Of a stretch of DNA of 64,000 nucleotides, positions 33,401 to 42,847 are shown one piece after another. The stretch covers positions 274,517,694 to 274,581,693 of the forward strand of contig NC_085138.1 of the NCBI RefSeq assembly GCF_035046485.1, in the 5' to 3' direction. Position numbers and translations under genes: made by a program. Below the pieces are notes generated by a model. That model was given only the letters and a program-made list of their open reading frames with translations. It was not told where the DNA came from and did not search any database. The stretch comes from Aedes albopictus (Eukaryota; Arthropoda; Insecta; Diptera; Culicidae). The first letter of the stretch is position 1. The number at the start of each line of letters is the position of its first letter.

Positions 33401-33462
33401 GTAAAATTCACATGTTCAAACAAAATGTAACGATGGTCAGATAAAGATTCTTCATCTGACAC
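30454..33462 (-). CDS. LINE ORF2: reverse transcriptase and RNase H (1002 codons)
   Basis: The open frame covers the RT and the C-terminal RNase H. RT features are SPGADGIYPILLQ near residue 240, DIEGAFDNVPF, CPQGGVLSPLLWN, then the catalytic YGFADD near 455. RNase H has YTDGSLLEGRAGAGVYS, QAEIFALM, CSDSQAAIKAL and WVPGHSSIAGNELADELA, so all acidic and histidine residues are present. A Cys/His tail with CDSCESDYGTSYHLICNC follows. This is target-primed reverse transcription machinery. The first Met here is only the first after an in-frame stop at 33499-33501; the natural protein begins further upstream. Confidence 0.9.
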   Translation of the reverse strand: MSDEESLSDHRYILFEHVNFTSQTLRFRNPRSTNWDLFTDLVAAKFHGYSPSIDTPSDLDDAVDTTTAFIMEAFEEACPLRSVKTTRGTPWWNSDLAKLRKQCRKSWNRRRSAGSEAFRSARKAYQKALRSAERSGWKNLCTNVSSLSEASRLNKILAKSKDFQVNELRLPNGDFTSSDEEVLECLFSTHFPGCVDITSSDEPDVFSCSYDSLASARSIITLESIEWALNSFAPFKSPGADGIYPILLQKGFDHFKHVLKQLLVCSFATGYIPKSWRDITVKFIPKVGRVSYEEAKSFRPISLTSFLLKCLERILDHHIRDVYLANVPLHVNQHAYQSGKSTVTLLHKVVYDIEKAFAQKQSCLGVFLDIEGAFDNVPFDAILEAARGHGISPMISNWIHQMLKNRHLFSTLRQAAIRKLSVCGCPQGGVLSPLLWNLVADTLLRQLNNSGFPTYGFADDYLTLLVGMCISTLFDLMQNALQVVEGWCRQYGLSVNPSKTSIVLFTEKRNRNGVRTLRLFDSEINVTEQVKYVGVILDSNLSWTPHVEFRIKKACMAFGQCRRTFGTTWGLKPKYIKWIYTTVVRPILAYGCLVWWQKGEVRTVQSKLGHLQRMCLMAMSGAFSSTPTAALEVLFDVVPLHIHLKQAALSCTYRLWVLGLLEETPVNRSSTHTSLFPLLVNWDKVVLAPSDLTIACNFPYRTFSPKFPSREEWTSGYLERSISDGIVCYTDGSLLEGRAGAGVYSRELRLYQSYSLGRHCTVFQAEIFALMCGVQSALQQHVMGKVIYFCSDSQAAIKALASANSRSKIVIACRTQIEELNSANAVHLVWVPGHSSIAGNELADELARTGASHDFIGPEPAIPVSKCWVKLQIDTWAATQHKQYWNSLESCRQTKLYCTEPSLGVAKYLTNLSKQNCSMLVKALTGHCRLSYHMANIQQADSFACDSCESDYGTSYHLICNCPAFAQLRFRVLGKHLLSETDFRNLNLQDVLLFLTRCGKEL

Positions 33463-33498
33463 ATGCCAATTGGTCAGCTCATGACTAATTCTGCTAGA

Positions 33499-33973
33499 TC
33501 AAAGCGTTATGTCTAACACTTCCTCTCTACCAGATACCATGAAGGTTGGGCGGTTGCCTATGTTAAGTAATCCAAGATCTGTACTACTCAAGTATTCCAT
33601 CAAACTGGAGCCTCTCAAATTGATGTCTGAGCTGCCCCAGATTATATGGTGAGCATTAGCATCACTACCAACAATTAGCGGAAGGCCTTTTGAAGTGCAG
33701 TATGCAATGACTTGCTTGAAAGCATCCATAGGGGATGGTTCATCATGCGGTAAATAAACAGAACAATAAACGTATTTCCTGTTGAGGTTTCCAACAGATA
33801 CATCTATTATGATAGCACATACATCTCTGGTAGTTAGTTCAGAGATGAGTGTAGCAACGATTGCGTTGTTGACAAGCACACATGCTCGAGGCATGACACG
33901 TGAGTTTGCCATTTCATTTTTACTGAAAGTAGCAAACACCGGATTCACAAGGTTTCCTAAATAGAAATTCCCC
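33499..33973 (-). pseudogene. LINE ORF2, endonuclease part
   Basis: Encodes the apurinic-type endonuclease C-terminal half, including VGSDANAHHIIWGSSD and EEVLDITL. It ends with a single TGA at 33499-33501. The next 12 codons continue in phase into the RT frame, so one substitution separates the two blocks. The MITE at 33977 cuts the N-terminal end. Confidence 0.85.
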
Positions 33974-33976
33974 TTA

Positions 33977-34146
33977 GGGACCGTTCATAAACCACGTAGA
34001 CTTTTTGGGGGAGGGGGGGGGGGGTCTGGCCAAAGTCTACGCTCCATACAAATTTCAAAATTTTTGTATGGACAGAAGTCTACGAGGGGGGAGGAGGGGG
34101 GTCTGAGATGGCCAAATTTTGGTCTACGTGGTTTATGAACAGCCCC
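33977..34146. mobile_element. Harbinger-like MITE inside the LINE
   Basis: 170 bp, TIR GGGACCGTTCATAAACCACG (left), TTA on both sides (33974-33976, 34147-34149). G-rich runs lie on the plus strand. Removing the MITE and one TTA (173 bases) restores the LINE reading frame exactly. This shows that the insertion was precise and later than the LINE. Confidence 0.9.
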
Positions 34147-34149
34147 TTA

Positions 34150-34271
34150 CGAAAGTAAGGTTCTTGGACTAACGCCACTTGGGCTGTACCATTTTGCATA
34201 AGTCTACAAAGATTGATCGTTGCTGTTCTTTTGTGCTGAAGATTGATCTGAGCTATCCTAACCGTAGCCAC
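34150..34271 (-). pseudogene. LINE ORF2, N-terminus
   Basis: ATG at 34271 begins MATVRIAQINLQHKRTATIN, followed by ALVQEPYFRKG. These are the opening endonuclease motifs (QINLQH, QEPY) of LOA/I-group LINEs. The frame then enters the MITE. Confidence 0.85.
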
Positions 34272-34847
34272 TACCCAAACTAGGCAAGATTAAACTCTTA
34301 ACAATCACAGCACAAAAAAGAACAGCAACAATAAAGCCAGATCGGTATCGAATTGAGTGCGCCAAAGGCGAGGATGCACAGAATACACTGTGTAAAACGC
34401 ATAATGCGAAACCATATAGGTGAAAATCTAAACTAATTAATAACATCTTCATAATCCCGCCCTTATTCAGCCTCAAGTATGAGATTGAAAAAGGGCAGCT
34501 GATTGTCTCGGAGAAACACAAGGTCCACCGCGCTATTGCTCCGGTTAGCACAGTAAGGGCAAATACTGTGGAGGGTGCCCTGGTACTCCACAGGCTCCGT
34601 TTGCGGTTAGGTTTTTATTAGACCCCCCTAGCCATTCATTCCTAGGCACGGTAAGCATAAAGCCGCATAACACCATGAATTAGGGGTCACCTGATTAGTG
34701 GATTCCTACCACTGGAACAGGCGGTCCGTAGTGCTATTCTTAGCCAGTTGAACTAACCGCTACCGACACTACACAGCTATCTAGGCTATTCGGGAAAAGA
34801 AGTTGATATTGGTGATCAACTTCATACGGGCCCGAAAAGCCGCCAGA
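34272..34847 (-). promoter_or_regulatory. LINE 5' untranslated region
   Basis: The 576 bases upstream of ORF2 on the minus strand should hold the internal promoter. A hairpin formed by GTGGAGTACC and GGGCACCCTCCAC lies near 34565-34590. No gag-like ORF1 is present, although LOA-group elements usually have one; it may have been lost or be unrecognisable. Confidence 0.5.
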
Positions 34848-34908
34848 GGTGTCGTTTTAGGTGAGGGTCCTGCTTCAATAATTGGAGACTGCTCGGGTTC
34901 TACATCGT
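34848..34908. repeat. 61-bp LINE target site duplication (right copy)
   Basis: Identical to 30097-30157; at the 5' side of the minus-strand LINE. Confidence 0.92.
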
Positions 34909-35329
34909 CCTCATGATTTAATGGGTTTTGTTCTTCAATTTCCAAGACTTCTCCCGTTTGCTCGATGGAAACTAAAATATCCCTGTGGTGTTTCTCCATT
35001 TCGTTTTCGAGTTCACATGCCCTGTACCGCAATGCTTTGACTACCTTAGACGTTTTTTTGACCACTTCGGTTATTCGAGCATCCTTCTTCAAGCCACCAT
35101 TGATAATCAGGTTATGTAAACCGTGTCCCAAGCATAAGTGGTTGTTGATTCCTGCTAATCTGCAGGCGAGCTTGACATTTGATCCTGCATCGGTTACCGC
35201 ATATAACGATTTGGATTGCAATCCAAAAGATTGCCTCAAATCAATTATTTCGTTTTTTTATGTTCTCGCCAGTTTTCCGGTCCTCCATGGCCCGGGTGCG
35301 TAGGGTCAATTTACGAACGATCATGTCAG
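34848..35329 (-). pseudogene. hAT transposase exon E, upstream part
   Basis: An acceptor TTTTAG precedes the exon. It encodes the middle of the RNase H-like fold, with YAVTDAGSNVKLACRLAG (second catalytic Asp) and CLGHGLHNLI, the typical C/H-containing segment. A seven-T run at 35253-35259 (plus strand) shifts the frame by one base between KTGENI and DLRQSFG. The transposase is thus broken independently of the LINE. Confidence 0.85.
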
Positions 35330-35380
35330 CTAAAACATAATATTATAAATCTATTCTAATAAACCATAGAAAACTATTAC

Positions 35381-35588
35381 CGTCGATGTAATGGTAGGTG
35401 AAAGTTATATAAGATCGACGACGAAAACCGTCTGTCCATAAATCGAAACAGATGGCACCGAATCGATTAGATTTCGATATGTTGTCCTTAACATGTAGAA
35501 CCATGGCATCGTACACATCGGTGAGAGCTTCCCTTGATACTGTCGTACGACATGGCAGGTTGTCCTTACTGCCAATAACACCGTATTT
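35381..35588 (-). CDS. hAT transposase exon D (first catalytic Asp)
   Basis: Bounded by CTTCTTTAG and GTAATAG splice-like signals. It encodes GVIGSKDNLPCRTTVSREAL and then FGAICFDLWTDGF. The FDLWTD motif holds the first catalytic aspartate of hAT transposases. Entry phase 0 matches exon C and exit phase 1 matches exon E. A longer frame in a different phase across the same bases is a shadow. Confidence 0.82.
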
Positions 35589-36266
35589 CTAAAGAAGTTA
35601 TGTGGCAATATTATTAACATCAATAATATACGTGATGCACAGTAATATTATCTGGTAAAGGAGCAAGATGGTTCGTTCGATAAAAAAATAGCCCATCCTT
35701 GCGATTATATGCAACATTATAAATTCTCATTCCTGTACATTCGCATTTAGTATCATACAGGCGTATCTACAATGATCGATTTCCCTTCATCGATTTTCTC
35801 TTCGGATTATCCCGGGAAATACTGCCAATATTCTGATGATCTCTTGGTGTGTTTCGGTGAAGGAGAACTAGTACTAGCATCCAAAACAACAAAAACAACC
35901 GAACATGATTTGCGGCCAAGTTATTAACGAAAGATAAAATCGATGAAGAGGATTTCATATCAGCTGTACACAATTTCAGCTCGCTCAGAGAATCTATAAT
36001 TTTAGTGTCCGCTGTTTTAAGTTTGTATTCGATTTACTATGAGGAAAATTCATTTTTAAAGAAAGATCACCAGAGGTCACCCGTTCCCCTAAAATTAAGT
36101 CGATGAATGGTTTCTCTAGGAAACCAGACCTCTGAAGACCGCAAATCGACTTATTATGAGGGGTTGAAGGGTTGTAGTTCACTGCGAAACGCCTAAATTT
36201 TTACATTGATTAGAAACCCCTCTTGCTCCTTCGGATCCTACGAATTAAAAAAAAAGTTTAACTTAC

Positions 36267-36531
36267 CCGCATGAAATCAACCATCCCTTGGTCACTAACT
36301 GCATTGAAGGGCTGCAAGTCCCGACTGAACCACAAAACAAGGTCCCTTGCAAGGATAAATTTTTGGGATTTCTTATCACTCGTTTCCTTCGGCCTTGGGC
36401 TTGCCGAAAAATAGTGGTCGATCGATACGGTTTTTCTCGCCCGCTTGCATTCCATTATGCCGTGCTCTTCCCTGATGTGTCTTGTCAGATTGCCAGTGCT
36501 GACCGCCACAGAATATGATTTTACAGAAAAT
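36267..36531 (-). CDS. hAT transposase exon C (BED finger second half)
   Basis: The acceptor TTTTTGTAG and donor GTAAGT are clear. It encodes VSTGNLTRHIREEHG, the His-His half of a BED zinc finger. A basic linker follows, then LARDLVLWFSRDLQPFNAVSD, the usual start of the hAT catalytic region. Phase 2 entry agrees with exon B. Confidence 0.85.
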
Positions 36532-38549
36532 CTACAAAAACATAAACATTGTGACATTTTTTATTTGTAGTAAAGTGTAGTTCGGAAATATTTGAGAAAT
36601 GAGGTGCATTTTACATAAAATTCACATATTTCAATTTAATCCTTATTCGTACATTATTGGAAAGATTTCTCTACGATAACAAACAAAAACTATAGTAAAA
36701 TTGATCAGCATTGATTGTAGTTCAAATGTTTTTTTTTTACAACTGGTGTACCTATTTCGTAAATAAAAAGTAGAATCACAATCGCACACATTGATCGTTA
36801 ATTAAGTTTCAACATTCAAAGGCATTACTTCAAAACTTCTAGCGAAAAAAAATCTTTCATCAATTAATACATGATATGTTCAACAAAATTTCAACCTAAA
36901 ACCTTATTTGGAAACAATTAAGAAAAATTAATAACCAAACATAAGAATCAATGAAAGAAAAATACAAAAAAGAAAGTACTACAAAAAGCTGTTTAAGAAT
37001 CCTTAATAGCTTAAAAATTCGTGATGCATCTATCTCTCGAGACATTCTTTATGATAATGCTTGGATGAATTCCAGAAAAAATCTTGGCAATAACTCCAAA
37101 AACAATACTTAAAGACAAGTGAATATGTTAAAAAAACACACACACAAGAGAGAACCATGATAGAAACACCTGGGACGGTCCCGAGAAAATTCTTGAACAA
37201 ACGCCTGCAGGAATTCACAGGAAATTTCAAAAAAAAAAAAAATTTTTGAAGATATATCTAAAGGATTCCCACCTAAAATCCCCGAAGAATTCCTGGAGAA
37301 ATCTCCGGAGGAAATCTTGAAGATATCCCCGGACGAATTCCTAAGAATATCCCAGTAAAAATTCCAGGAGAAATTTCCGGGATAATCCTCGAAGAAATTC
37401 CCAGCGGAATCCTCGGAAAAAATCTAAGAAAATCCTAGTACAAATACCTGGAGAAATCTGCGGAGAAATTTTCGGAATAATCCACGAAAGAATTCCCGGA
37501 GCAATTATCGGAATTCCCGGAGGTATTTCGGGAAGAATTCCAGGAGGAATCCTCGAAGGAATTCATGTAAAAATCCCCGGAGGAATTTCAGGAAGAACCT
37601 CCTGAATAATTACTGGAAGAATCTCCATAGAGGAGTTCCGGGAAGAATATCCGAAAGAATTCTCGGGGGAATCCCCGGAAAAAAATCCTAAGGAAATCTC
37701 AGAAGAAATTCCTGGAGAAATCCCCGGAGATATTCCCGGAATAATCCACGAAGGAATTTCCGGAGAAATGTGCGGAGGAATTCCGGGAGGAACGCCTGTA
37801 AAAATCACAGAAGGAATTTTCGGAAGAACCTCTGGAACAATTTCTGGAAGAATCTCTGGAGGAATTTCCGGAAGAATTTACGGAGGAATTGCCGGAAGAA
37901 TATCCGCAAAAAATCCCGAAGGAATCCCCGGCCCGGAGGAATCCCTGCACCGGAGGAATCCCCGGAAGAATTTCCGGAAAAATCCCCAAAGGAAATCCTG
38001 GAAGAACTTCCGAAATAATTCCAGAAAGAATCTCCGTAGGAATACCTGTAAGAATCTGCGGATGAATTCCCGGAAGAATATCCGGAGGTAATCCTGGGCG
38101 AATTCCCGGAGCAATCCAAGAGGAATTCTCGGAGGAATCTCCGGAGGAATTCCCGGAAGAATCCCCGGAAAAATTCCCGGAGGAATCCCCGGAGGAATTT
38201 CCGAAGAAATATCCAGAGGAGTTCCCGAAGGAATCTCCGGAGGAATTTCCGAAGACATCCCTAGAGGAATACCCGGACGAATCCCCCTAGTAATTTTCGG
38301 AAGAATCCCCGGAGAAATTCCAGGAGAAATTTCCGGAGGAATTCCTGGAAAAACCTTCAAAATAATTTCTGGAAGAATTTCCGGAGGAATTCCCGAAGGG
38401 ATCTTCGGAAGCATTCCTGAAGGAATTCCTGGAAGAATTTCTGGAGGAATCTCCGAAGGAATTCCTGGAAGAACTTCCATAATAATTCCAGTAAGAATCT
38501 CCGGAGAAATTCCTGTAAGAATCTGCGGATGAATTCCCGAAAGAATATC

Positions 38550-41085
38550 GGGAGGATTTAACTCTGCGGGGGTTTTAACCTAAAAAACTCCCCCTTGGTT
38601 ACGCCACTGCCCGTAGGAATTCCAGGAAGAACCCTGGAAGAATTCCCGGAGAAATCCCCAGAGGAATTCTCGGAAGAACCCCGGAGGAATCCTCGGAGGA
38701 ATTTCCGGAGGTATTCCCGGAGGAATTCCTAGAAGATCTTCCGAAATAAATCCAAGAAAAATCTCGGGAGGAATTCCCGAAACAATCTGCGGATTCAGCT
38801 ATGCGGGGGTTTTCACCGAAAAACTTCCCCTTATGCCACTTCCCCATGGAATTCCCAGAAGAATGAATCTCTGGCCTAATACCTGGAAAAATCTCAAGAG
38901 GAGTTCCCGTAAGGGGCCGTTCATAAACCACGTAGACTTTTTGGGGGGAGGGGGGGGTCTGGCCAAAGTCTACGCTCCATACAAATTTTAAAATTTTTGT
39001 ATGAACGAAAGTCTACGAGGGGGGAGAGGGGGTCTGAGATAATAAATTTTTGGTCTACGTGGTTTATGAACAGCCCCTAAGAATCCCCGAAAGAAATCCC
39101 GGAAGAATCCGGGAGCAAACATCGGAGGAATCACCGGAGGAACTCTCGGACGAATCTCCGGAAGAATCACCGGAGGAATTTCTGGAAGAATCCCTGGAAG
39201 AACTTCCGAAATAATTTCCGGAAGAATCTCCGGAGGAATTCCCGAATGAATATTCGGAGGGTTTGGCTCTGCGGGAGTTTTAACCTTAAAACTCCCCTTA
39301 GGAATCCTGGGAAGAATTCGCGCAGGAATTCCCGGAGGGATCCCTGGAGGAATCCCTGGGGGAATTCTCGGAGGAATCCCTGGAAAATCTCCGAAGGAAT
39401 TCCTGGAAGAACTTCCGAAATAATTCCAGGAAGAATCTCCGGTGGAATTCCCTTAAGAATCTACGGAGGAATTCCCGGAAGAACATCTGGAGGATTTGGT
39501 TGTGCCGGGCTTTTAACCGTAAAACGGTCCGTTGGTTACGCCACTGCCAGGAGGAATTCCCGGAAGAACCGCCGGAATAATTCCTGGAAAAACCCCCGAA
39601 GGAATTCCCGGAGGAATTCCTAGAAGAGTTCCCGGAGGAATTCCTGGAACAATATCCGAAAGAATTCCCGGAGGGAGCCCCGGAAGAATTCTCGGAGGAA
39701 TCCTCGGAAGCATTCCCGGAGGAATCCCTGGACGAATTCCCCGAGGAATCCTTGGAGAAAATTCCGGAGGAATTCCCGGAAGAACCTCCGGAATAATTCC
39801 TGGAAGAACCCCCGAAGGAATTCCTGGAAGAGTTCCCGGAGGAATTCCTAAAGAATTCCCAGAGGAATTCCTGGAAAATTTGTCTGAGGAAACCCCGGAG
39901 GAATTCCTGGCAGAATTTCCAGAGGAATTCCTGGAAGAATTCCCGGAGGGATCCCCGGAAGAATTCCCGGAGGAATCCCCGGAAGAATTCCCTGAGGAAT
40001 GCCCGGAAAAAAAAACCCGGAGGAATTACCAGAGGAATCTCCGGAGAAATTCCCGGAGGAATTCCTGGCAGAACCTCCAAAAAAATTCCTGTAAGAATCT
40101 CCGGAGGAATACCCGTAAGAATCTACGGAGGAATTCCCGGAAGAATATCCAGAGGATTTGGCTATGCCTGGGTTTTAACCTTAAAACGCCCCCTTGGTTA
40201 CGCCACTGCCCGATGGAATTCCCGGAATAATTCCTGAAAGAATCCCCGCGGGAATTCCTGGAAGAGTTCCCGGAGGAATTCCTAGGAGAACTCCCGGAGG
40301 AATTCCTGGAAAAATTTCCCTGAGGAATCCCCGGAAGAATTCCTGTAGAATTCCCGGAGGAATTTTTGGAAGAATTCCCGATAGAATTCCCGGAGGGATC
40401 CCCGAAAAAAAAAACCCGGAGGAATTTTAGGAGACATTTTCGGAGGAATTTCCAGAGGAATCCCCGGAGAAATTCCTGGAGGAATCCCCGGAAAAATTCC
40501 CGGAGGAATTTCCGAAGAAATCCCCAGAGGAATTCCCTGAGGAATTTCCGAAGACATTCCCAGAGGAATTCCTGGAGGATTTTCGGAGTACTTTTCGGAA
40601 GAATCCCCGGAGGAAATCCTGAAAGAACCTGGAGGAATTCCTGGAAGAATCTCCGGAGGAATTCCCGTAAGAATCTACGGAGGAAATCCCGGAAGAATAT
40701 CTGGAGGATTTGGCTCAGCCGGGCTATTAACCGTAAAACGGTCCCTTGGTTACGCCAGTGCCCGAAGGAATTCCCGTAAGAACCGCCGGAATAATTTCTG
40801 GAAAAACCCCCAAAGGGATTCCTAGAAGAGTTCCCGGAAGAATTCCTGGAAGAAATCCCGGAGGAATCTTTGGAAGCATTCCCGTAGGAATCCCTGCAGG
40901 AATTTCCCGAGGAATCCTCGGAGGAAATCCCCGGAGGAATCCCCGGAGGAATTCCTGTAAGAATCTCCGGAAGAATTCCCGTAAGAATCTACGGAGGAAT
41001 TTCCGTAAGTATATCCAGAGGATTTTGGCTCTGCGGGGGTTTTAATCTTGAAACTCCCTCTTGGTTACGCCATTGCCCGAAGGAA
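38550..41085. repeat. Seven copies of a ~60-bp motif spaced through the minisatellite
   Basis: Copies at about 38553-38616, 38790-38850, 39255-39302 (truncated), 39488-39551, 40150-40213, 40703-40765 and 41018-41081. The consensus starts GGATTTGGCTxTGCxGGG, continues with a TTTTAACC xTAAAAC stem, and ends TTGGTTACGCCACTGCCC. Spacing varies from about 230 to 660 bp. The motif marks a higher-order unit of the satellite. The TAACC...GGTTA-like ends recall a transposon terminus. Confidence 0.8.
38913..39077. mobile_element. Harbinger-like MITE inside the minisatellite
   Basis: 165 bp, ends GGGGCCGTTCATAAACCACG and complement, TAA on both sides (38910-38912, 39078-39080). Same family as 33977-34146 and 59730-59894. 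Confidence 0.88.
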
Positions 41086-42363
41086 TTCCCGAAAGAACTT
41101 CCGGAATAATTCCTGGAAGATTCCTCGGAGGAATTCCTGGAAGATTCCCCGGAGGAATTCATGCAGGGATTTCCGGAGGAATCCCCAGAGAAATTCCCGG
41201 AGGAATCCCCAGAGGAATTTCCGAAAATTTCCCCAGAGGAATTCCCGGTCGAATCCCCGGAGTAATTTTCGGAAGAATCCCCGAAGGAACTCCTGGAAGA
41301 ATCTCTGGAGGAATTCATGGAAGATTCCCTGAAGAAATTCCTGGAAGATCTTCCGGAGGAATCCCCGTTGGAATTTCTGGAAGAACTTCCGAAATAATTG
41401 CGGGAAGAATCTCCGAAGGAATACCTGTTAGAATGCCCGGAGGATTATACGGAAGAATTTCCAGAGGTATCCCCGGGGAACTCCCGAAGGAATCCCCAGA
41501 GAAATACCTGGAAGAATCCCAGGAGGAATTACCGGAGGAATTACCGGAGGAATTACCGGAGGAATTCCCTAAAGAATCTCCGAGGAAATTCCTGAAGAAG
41601 TCCGCGGAGGTATTCCGGAGAATCCCTAGAAGAAATTTCTGGTAAAATCCTGGTGTATTGTTGGATGGTTTCGTGGAGGAATCCCCGAATAAATTCCTGG
41701 AAGAGCCTTCGTCAAAATTCCTGGAAGAATTTCCAGAGGAATCCCTGGAAGATTCTCCGGAGGACTCCCCGAAGGAATTCCTAGATGAACCTCCGAAAGA
41801 ATTCCCGGGAGAATCTCCGGAGGATTATTCGGAAGAATTCCCAGAGGCATCCCCGGGACACTCTCGGAGGAATCCCCTGAGGAATACCTGGAAGAATCCC
41901 AGGAGGAATTACCGGAGGGATTCCCGGAGAAATTCTCTAAAGAATGTCCGAAGGAATTCCTGAAGGAATCTGGGGAGGTATTCCCGGGAGAACCTTTAGA
42001 AGAATTTCCGGAGGAATCCCCGGAGATATTTCCTGGAGGGTTTCGTGGAGAAATCCCCGGACGAATTTCCAGGACGGAGGAACTCCAGGAGAATTGTCGA
42101 ATGCATTCCCGGAGGAATCTCCGGGAAAACGCCCGAAGGAATTTCCGGAGAAATCCCCGGAGGTATTTTCGTAAGATTCCCCAGAGGAATTTCAGTAGTA
42201 ATTATTGCTGTCAGAATTTCACGGGAAATATCGGAATAGAGCTACTAAATCATGAAAGAATATCAGGAAAATTCTGGGGAGGAAATGCAGTAGGGATTTC
42301 TGGAAATTTTATGGCACTTTCTCTAAACAATATTACCGAATTTGAACAAAAAAACGCACTTAC

Positions 42364-42490
42364 CTGCCAAAGGCGTGTTCCTGGTTTGGTGGTGTTTCCA
42401 TATCAAAATCTTCTCCTTCACTATCACTGTTTCCGGCACCCCCGATTTTCTTTTTGGCTTCATCGATACACAATGCACAAAACACTTTCT
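42364..42490 (-). CDS. hAT transposase exon B (BED finger Cys pair)
   Basis: Begins after a CCAAG acceptor-like site and ends at the donor GTAAGTGCG. It encodes EKVFCALCIDEAKKK, the Cys-Cys half of the BED finger, then an acidic linker. Ending in phase 2, it joins exon C in frame. Confidence 0.72.
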
Positions 42491-42566
42491 CTTGGACAAT
42501 ATTATCCGTGCAGTTGAAAATCGGAATTTTTGACACGCGAAAATCGAGTTTTCTCCTAAACCGTGT

Positions 42567-42645
42567 GTCGGACGTACGTCGGGCATAGTGCGCTGGATAG
42601 AGGGCCAGATCCGCTATCCAGCGCACTACGTCCGACGTTAGGTTT
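42567..42645. repeat. Short hairpin near the transposase 5' end
   Basis: CCAGCGCACTACGTCCGACG pairs with the complementary stretch CGTCGGGCATAGTGCGCTGG. It lies between putative exons A and B. Confidence 0.6.
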
Positions 42646-42704
42646 CACGCATAGATTTAGAGAAAAATCGATTGTCGGGTGTGGGGAAACTTCGGGTTTC
42701 AACC

Positions 42705-42847
42705 GCGACGACAATATGCTTCGAGCGGCCGTCTTTCTTCAAAATTAGTTTGCCGAAATAGTCCCAGGCATCACTCTTTTTCACTCCTCCGTGGGACGTA
42801 TCCACAAGCAAATTTTTAATATCAATTTTATTTAAATTCATTTCCAT
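42705..42847 (-). CDS. Possible hAT transposase exon A (N-terminus)
   Basis: ATG at 42847 opens a frame containing GGVKKSDAWDYFGKLILKKD. The W-x-YF-like element is normal at the start of a BED finger, directly before the Cys pair. The donor site is not resolved; the frame runs on to 42638. This would complete a BED finger with exons B and C. Confidence 0.6.

Larger units (their letters stand above)
30158..34847 (-). mobile_element. LOA/Lian-like LINE, nearly intact, inside the hAT
   Basis: A 4,690-bp minus-strand element bounded by a 61-bp TSD. The 5' UTR is about 576 bp. One long ORF encodes endonuclease, reverse transcriptase and RNase H. The 3' end is short and has no poly(A), ending in a CTGATACCTGAT-like motif. 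Damage is limited to one stop codon and one MITE insertion. RNase H after RT and the style of the endonuclease favour the LOA group (Lian in Aedes) or its I/R1 relatives. I see no gag-like ORF1. Confidence 0.85.
37260..42235. repeat. 5-kb minisatellite of ~12-bp units
   Basis: The core unit is GAGGAATTCCCG with many variants (GAAGAATCCCCG, GAGGAATTACCG in a perfect run near 41528). Because 12 is a multiple of three and the unit has no stop in any of six frames, long spurious frames appear on both strands. They translate as GIPG, EEFP or RNSR repeats. Seven copies of a distinct ~60-bp motif and one MITE interrupt the array. The sequence is far more regular than the related arrays at 6.6-8.9 and 25.6-27.4 kb, suggesting more recent amplification. 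Confidence 0.9.
36532..42363 (-). other. hAT transposase intron B-C (5.8 kb) holding a satellite
   Basis: The donor GTAAGTGCG at 42363 and acceptor TTTTTGTAG at 36532 enclose this 5.8-kb interval. The bulk is the 12-bp minisatellite (37.26-42.24 kb). The rest (36.5-37.2 kb, 42.24-42.36 kb) is AT-rich and unremarkable. Confidence 0.75.

Noticed and set aside
33990..34110. G-rich runs as a regulatory G-quadruplex promoter
   Set aside because: They are internal to a Harbinger-like MITE present in several copies, so the runs are explained by the element.
37563..42174. Many long frames on both strands (up to 260 codons) with GIPG, EEFP or RNSR repeats
   Set aside because: They are the 12-bp GAGGAATTCCCG-type satellite read in each frame. 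The unit contains no stop in any frame, so frame length is not evidence of coding.
37260..42235. CRISPR-like array of short repeats
   Set aside because: The units are contiguous, about 12 bp and without unique spacers. It is a minisatellite in eukaryotic DNA.
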